From a bacterium (GTDB taxonomy: Bacteria; Joyebacterota; Joyebacteria; Joyebacterales; Joyebacteraceae), in contig JAPEKQ010000029.1 of the NCBI GenBank assembly GCA_029990205.1, positions 1 through 17,095 of the forward strand: a DNA stretch of 17,095 nt. Direction: 5' to 3'. Of this stretch, positions 13,918 to 17,095 are shown piece after piece. The notes beneath the pieces were generated by a model. It ran no database searches, was not told the origin of the DNA, and saw only the letters and a program-made list of their open reading frames with translations. The translations under genes were made by a program, and so were the position numbers. Within the stretch, counting starts at the first letter, position 1; every line of letters begins with the position of its first letter.

Positions 13918-14751
13918 CTACTTCCTCTTCTTCTTGCGTCTGGTAACGATGAGCCGGTCGGATGCCTTCTTCCGACGGGTCTTCCCGCCCTTGGCCGGCT
14001 GTCCCCACGGCGAACAGGGGTGCCTGCCACCTGACGACTTGGACTCGCCGCCGCCCATAGGGTGGTCGACCGGGTTCATCGCAACGCCGCGAACCTTCGG
14101 GCGGCGTCCGAGCCAGCGCGTCCTGCCGGCCTTCCCGATCACGATGTTCTCGTGCTCGAGGTTGCCGACCTGACCGATCGTCGCGTAGCACTCCGCGTCC
14201 ACGAGCCTGACCTCGCCCGAGGGCAGACGGACGTGCGCATAGCGGCCTTCTCGCGCCATCAGCTGCGCCGAACCACCGGCGCTTCTGACGAGGCGGCCAC
14301 CGGCTCCGCGCCGCAGCTCGATATTGTGAATCGTCTGGCCAAGCGGGATACGCTTCAGCGGAAGCGCGTTCCCTGACTTGATCTCCGCCGTGTCACCCGA
14401 CATCAGCGTCTCACCCACGGTGAGCTTGTCGGGCGCGAGGATGTAGCGCTTCTCGCCGTCCGCATAGAACAGCAGAGCGATCCTCGCAGACCGGTTCGGG
14501 TCGTACTCGATCGCCGCGACCTTTGCCGGTATCCCATGCTTGTTCCGACGGAAGTCGATGATCCGGTACATACGCTTGTGCCCGCCGCCGCGATGCCGCA
14601 CCGTCAGTCGTCCCTGGTTGTTCCTGCCGCCCTTCTTGCGGAGCGGCTCGAGCAGGGACTTCTCCGGCTCGGTCTTTGTGATCTCGGCGAACGAGGCGAC
14701 CGTCTTGTACCGAAGCGTCGGCGTTGTCGGTCTGAACCTCTTGACTGCCAT
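13918..14751 (-). CDS. rplB: 50S ribosomal protein L2
   Basis: L2 supports subunit association and the peptidyl transferase region. The 277 residues match the family length (E. coli 273). Visible landmarks are [19 protein letters not shown] (about 41-59), [13 protein letters not shown] (about 82-94), YILAP, and the C-terminal [20 protein letters not shown] (about 225-244). His230 in DHP, the residue equivalent to functionally studied H229 of E. coli, is present. The following His of E. coli (HPHGGG) is Met here, which I have seen in FCB-type sequences. ATG start follows GGGAG. A 149-nt spacer, the longest in the window, separates it from rpsS. Confidence 0.98.
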   Translation of the reverse strand: MAVKRFRPTTPTLRYKTVASFAEITKTEPEKSLLEPLRKKGGRNNQGRLTVRHRGGGHKRMYRIIDFRRNKHGIPAKVAAIEYDPNRSARIALLFYADGEKRYILAPDKLTVGETLMSGDTAEIKSGNALPLKRIPLGQTIHNIELRRGAGGRLVRSAGGSAQLMAREGRYAHVRLPSGEVRLVDAECYATIGQVGNLEHENIVIGKAGRTRWLGRRPKVRGVAMNPVDHPMGGGESKSSGGRHPCSPWGQPAKGGKTRRKKASDRLIVTRRKKKRK

Positions 14752-14780
14752 CTCAGTTACTCCCGGGTCTCTAACTCGCT

Positions 14781-15074
14781 CTACGCGTGCTCGAAGAACT
14801 CAATGGTGTCGCCCTCGCCGAGCTTCACGATCGCCTTCTTCCACGCGGCCGTCTTCCCCTCGAACCGACCAAGACGCTTGGTCTTGCCGGTCACGGACAT
14901 CGTACGAACGTCAAGGACCTTGACCTTGAAGAGTTCCTCGACCGCACGCTTCACTTCGATCTTGTTCGCGTCGCGTGCCACGACGAAGGCAACCTCGTTG
15001 CTCTTCTCGTGAGCCTTCATGCTCTTCTCGGTCAGGACCGGCTCGAGGATGATTGTTCTGGGATCGCGCTTCAT
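14781..15074 (-). CDS. rplW: 50S ribosomal protein L23
   Basis: L23 sits at the tunnel exit and is the docking site for trigger factor and SRP. The gene encodes 97 residues beginning [18 protein letters not shown], with the typical PVLTEKS motif, the core [16 protein letters not shown], and the loop [19 protein letters not shown]. The ATG at 15074 overlaps the rplD stop by 4 nt (ATGA), indicating translational coupling. The open frame extends upstream through rplD, but that part has no L23 character. rplB follows after 29 nt. Confidence 0.97.
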   Translation of the reverse strand: MKRDPRTIILEPVLTEKSMKAHEKSNEVAFVVARDANKIEVKRAVEELFKVKVLDVRTMSVTGKTKRLGRFEGKTAAWKKAIVKLGEGDTIEFFEHA

Positions 15075-15703
15075 GCTCCGAACACCTCCTCGACCATCGC
15101 GACCGCGCCTTCGGTCATAACGACCTGATCGGCATGCAGAAGGTCGTACGTGTTGAGCTCCCGCGCCAGCTCCACCTTGACGTTCTCGATGTTGCGAGCG
15201 GAACGGAGCAGGTGCGTATCGGCCTCCTTCACGACCAGGAGGACTCTCCCGTCGCCGAGGCCCAGGCTTCCGATGATACCGGCGAGCTTCTTCGTGCTCG
15301 TCTCGGCCATCACGAAGTCTTCGAGAAGGACGATCTCGCTCGCGGCAGCCTTCGCCGAGAGCGCTGACTTCAGAGCCAGCCGCTTCGTCTTCTTCGGCAG
15401 CCGCATGCTGAAATCGCGCGGCTTCGGGCCGAAGGCCAGACCGCCGCCCTTCCAGTGACTCACACGGGTCGAGCCGATTCGCGCCCGGCCGGTGCCCTTC
15501 TGACGCCATGGCTTCCGGCCGCCGCCCGATACCTCACTGCGGCTCCGGGTCGCGACCGTGCCCTGGCGCTGGTTGGCCAGAAACGTCCGCACGGCCTCGT
15601 ACATGACGTGCTCGTTAGGCTCGATGCCGAAGAGAGACGCCGGAAGCGTGACCTCCCCCTTCTTCTGCCCGCCCGTTGTCAAAACTGTCAGTACCTGTGA
15701 CAT
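15071..15703 (-). CDS. rplD: 50S ribosomal protein L4
   Basis: L4 is a large-subunit assembly protein whose extended loop lines the exit tunnel; in E. coli it also represses its own S10 operon. The protein has 210 residues. The tunnel loop is recognisable at about residues 54-100, with [18 protein letters not shown] near residues 61-78, followed by the globular C-terminal domain. An in-frame GTG at 15718 exists, but ATG at 15703 gives the family N-terminus MSQVLTV. The TGA stop overlaps the rplW start as ATGA, one of only two TGA stops in the window. No L4-type leader can be assessed because the rpsJ leader is fused to tuf. Confidence 0.97.
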   Translation of the reverse strand: MSQVLTVLTTGGQKKGEVTLPASLFGIEPNEHVMYEAVRTFLANQRQGTVATRSRSEVSGGGRKPWRQKGTGRARIGSTRVSHWKGGGLAFGPKPRDFSMRLPKKTKRLALKSALSAKAAASEIVLLEDFVMAETSTKKLAGIIGSLGLGDGRVLLVVKEADTHLLRSARNIENVKVELARELNTYDLLHADQVVMTEGAVAMVEEVFGA

Positions 15704-15763
15704 CTTCCAACGCCTCACTCAGTTTCGGTCATTCGGCCCGAGGGCCTCACTGAACCCCTTGGC

Positions 15764-16393
15764 CTACTTGCCGGTGTTGGACTTCTTCACCAGAATGACG
15801 CCCTCGTTCGCGCCGGGCACAGCCCCGCGGACGAGCAGCAGGTTCTTCTCGAGATCGATCTGAACGACGTCCAGCCGCTTGATCGTGGTGCGGGCTGCGC
15901 CCATCCGACCCGGAAGCTTCCTGCCCTTCCAGACCCTCGCGGGCGTGGCGCTCTGGCCGATCGAACCCGGCTTTCTGTGATTCCTGTTACCGTGTGTCCG
16001 GCGACCCACCGCGAACCCGTGACGTCTGACGACGCCCTGGAAACCGCGGCCCTTCGACCAGCCGGTGACATCCACGACATCACCCGGCTCGAAGACGTCG
16101 ACTGTGACTTCCTGCCCCACCTGGTACTCCCCCGGATCATCCACGCGGAACTCAGCAAGTCGTCGCCTGGGCGCCAGTCCATGCTTTGCGAGATGGCCGA
16201 TCCGCGGCTTCGTCGCGGACTTGCGGCGCATCTTCTCGAAGCCCAGCTGAACGGCTTCGTAGCCGTCGCTGTCCTTCGTCTTGATCTGCGTCACGACGCA
16301 CGGTCCGGCCTCGATGACGGTCACTGGTGTTGCCGTGCCGTCCTCGTTGAACACGCGCGTCATGCCGAGCTTCTTACCGATGATTCCCTTCAT
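15764..16393 (-). CDS. rplC: 50S ribosomal protein L3
   Basis: L3 is an early assembly protein whose long loop reaches the peptidyl transferase centre. The protein is 209 residues, normal for bacteria. It begins [15 protein letters not shown] and carries the signature around [17 protein letters not shown], followed by the loop [18 protein letters not shown] and GRKLPGRMG. Two adjacent ATG codons occur at 16396 and 16393. I choose 16393 because it leaves 7 nt after AGGGAG (16401-16406), against 4 nt for the other. The upstream in-frame extension to 16435 lacks family similarity. rplD follows after 60 nt. Confidence 0.97.
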   Translation of the reverse strand: MKGIIGKKLGMTRVFNEDGTATPVTVIEAGPCVVTQIKTKDSDGYEAVQLGFEKMRRKSATKPRIGHLAKHGLAPRRRLAEFRVDDPGEYQVGQEVTVDVFEPGDVVDVTGWSKGRGFQGVVRRHGFAVGRRTHGNRNHRKPGSIGQSATPARVWKGRKLPGRMGAARTTIKRLDVVQIDLEKNLLLVRGAVPGANEGVILVKKSNTGK

Positions 16394-16411
16394 CATTCTT
16401 CTCCCTGCGGC

Positions 16412-16425
16412 TCCGGTACCCCGGA
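16412..16425 (-). other. Small hairpin in the rpsJ-rplC spacer
   Basis: A 5-bp perfect stem (TCCGG pairing with CCGGA) closes a 4-nt loop, 19 nt before the rplC start and just upstream of its AGGGAG Shine-Dalgarno. There is no following T run, so it is not an intrinsic terminator. It may be chance in GC-rich DNA. Confidence 0.3.
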
Positions 16426-16454
16426 AACGCACCACCTGCGCTGTCCCTGTCGGG

Positions 16455-16766
<312 letters not shown>

Positions 16767-16770
16767 TCAA

Positions 16771-16780
16771 CTCCTCCTTA
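16771..16780 (-). promoter_or_regulatory. Shine-Dalgarno of rpsJ fused to the tuf stop codon
   Basis: The transcribed strand reads TAAGGAGGAG, in which TAA is the tuf stop and AAGGAGG is a near-perfect Shine-Dalgarno. It lies 6 nt before the GTG start of rpsJ. Terminating ribosomes would sit on this site, which suggests translational coupling between tuf and rpsJ. Confidence 0.85.
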
Positions 16781-17095
16781 TTCGATGATCTTCGTGATCG
16801 TGCCGGCGCCGACGGTCCTGCCACCCTCACGAATCGCGAAACGGAGACCTTCCTCCATCGCGATCGGGGTCACCAGCTCAACCGAAAGCTCGACGTTGTC
16901 GCCGGGCATCACCATCTCGGTGCCCTCAGGCAGCGTCGCAGCGCCCGTCACATCCGTTGTACGGAAATAGAACTGAGGACGGTAGCCGTTGAAGAACGCC
17001 GTGTGGCGGCCTCCCTCAGCCTGCGTCAGAATGTACGCCTTCCCCTCGAACTTCGTGTGAGGCGTCACGCTCTTCGGAGCACACACCACCATGCC
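16778..17095 (-). CDS. tuf: Elongation factor Tu, C-terminal part (5' end outside window)
   Basis: EF-Tu delivers aminoacyl-tRNA to the ribosomal A site as a GTP complex in the cytoplasm. Only the last 105 residues lie in the window, covering the end of domain 2 and domain 3. The domain 3 landmarks are clear: VTPHTKF, the EGGRHTAFF loop, [22 protein letters not shown], and the ending [13 protein letters not shown]. These are close to the family consensus. The GTPase domain is off the right edge and cannot be judged. The TAA stop is part of the Shine-Dalgarno of rpsJ 11 nt downstream, so the str and S10 operons are joined here and no promoter is visible between them. Confidence 0.98.
   Translation of the reverse strand, partial: GMVVCAPKSVTPHTKFEGKAYILTQAEGGRHTAFFNGYRPQFYFRTTDVTGAATLPEGTEMVMPGDNVELSVELVTPIAMEEGLRFAIREGGRTVGAGTITKIIE

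Noticed and set aside
13484-14191. Extended rpsS reading frame reaching back through rplB (235 codons)
   Set aside because: Only the last 94 codons match S19. The upstream part is an out-of-frame reading of rplB, and a good Shine-Dalgarno sits directly before the S19 ATG.
4512-15074. Reassignment of UGA to a sense codon
   Set aside because: adk and rplD end sensibly at TGA exactly where the next gene starts, TGG serves for Trp throughout, and no gene contains an in-frame TGA. Avoidance of UGA as a stop fits better than reassignment.

Overview
The window is one uninterrupted, entirely minus-strand stretch of a bacterial ribosomal-protein superoperon. Read in the direction of transcription (right to left) it runs: 3' end of tuf (str operon), then the S10 block (rpsJ, rplC, rplD, rplW, rplB, rpsS, rplV, rpsC, rplP, rpmC, rpsQ), the spc block (rplN, rplX, rplE, type-Z rpsN, rpsH, rplF, rplR, rpsE, rpmD, rplO, secY), then adk, map, infA and rpmJ, and the alpha block (rpsM, rpsK, rpsD, rpoA, rplQ). 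That makes 32 protein genes, of which only tuf is cut by the window edge. rpmJ (37 codons) is easily missed but is intact. After rplQ there is a GC-rich hairpin that looks like a weak intrinsic terminator, then the window ends.

The organism is a GC-rich bacterium. The adk-map-infA-rpmJ insertion between secY and rpsM, and the cysteine-bearing (zinc) forms of S4, S14, L24, L36 and adenylate kinase, rule out an enterobacterial arrangement. The protein style (L2 with a DHPM motif, RpoA beginning MKWKNL, acidic tails on RpoA and L17) suggests to me a lineage near the Fibrobacteres-Chlorobi-Bacteroidetes group or a related uncultivated phylum. That is an impression, not a placement.

The genes work together as the core of translation and protein export: the large- and small-subunit proteins, initiation factor IF-1, elongation factor Tu, the SecY channel, RNA polymerase alpha, methionine aminopeptidase for nascent chains, and adenylate kinase for nucleotide balance. 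Most genes are 10-60 nt apart with visible Shine-Dalgarno sequences. Two pairs overlap as ATGA (rplD/rplW, adk/map) and rpsE/rpmD overlap by 17 nt.

I see no mobile element, CRISPR array, tRNA, defence gene or new biochemical system. What is unusual is at a finer scale: TAG is the stop codon of 23 of 32 genes, and TGA appears only in the two ATGA overlaps. S3 carries a roughly 100-residue Arg/Gly/Ser-rich tail with a duplicated 11-residue unit. RpoA and L17 both end in long acidic tails. rpsM and rpsK both start with TTG. Several spacers are long for such an operon and carry hairpins, most clearly a tandem pair between secY and adk.
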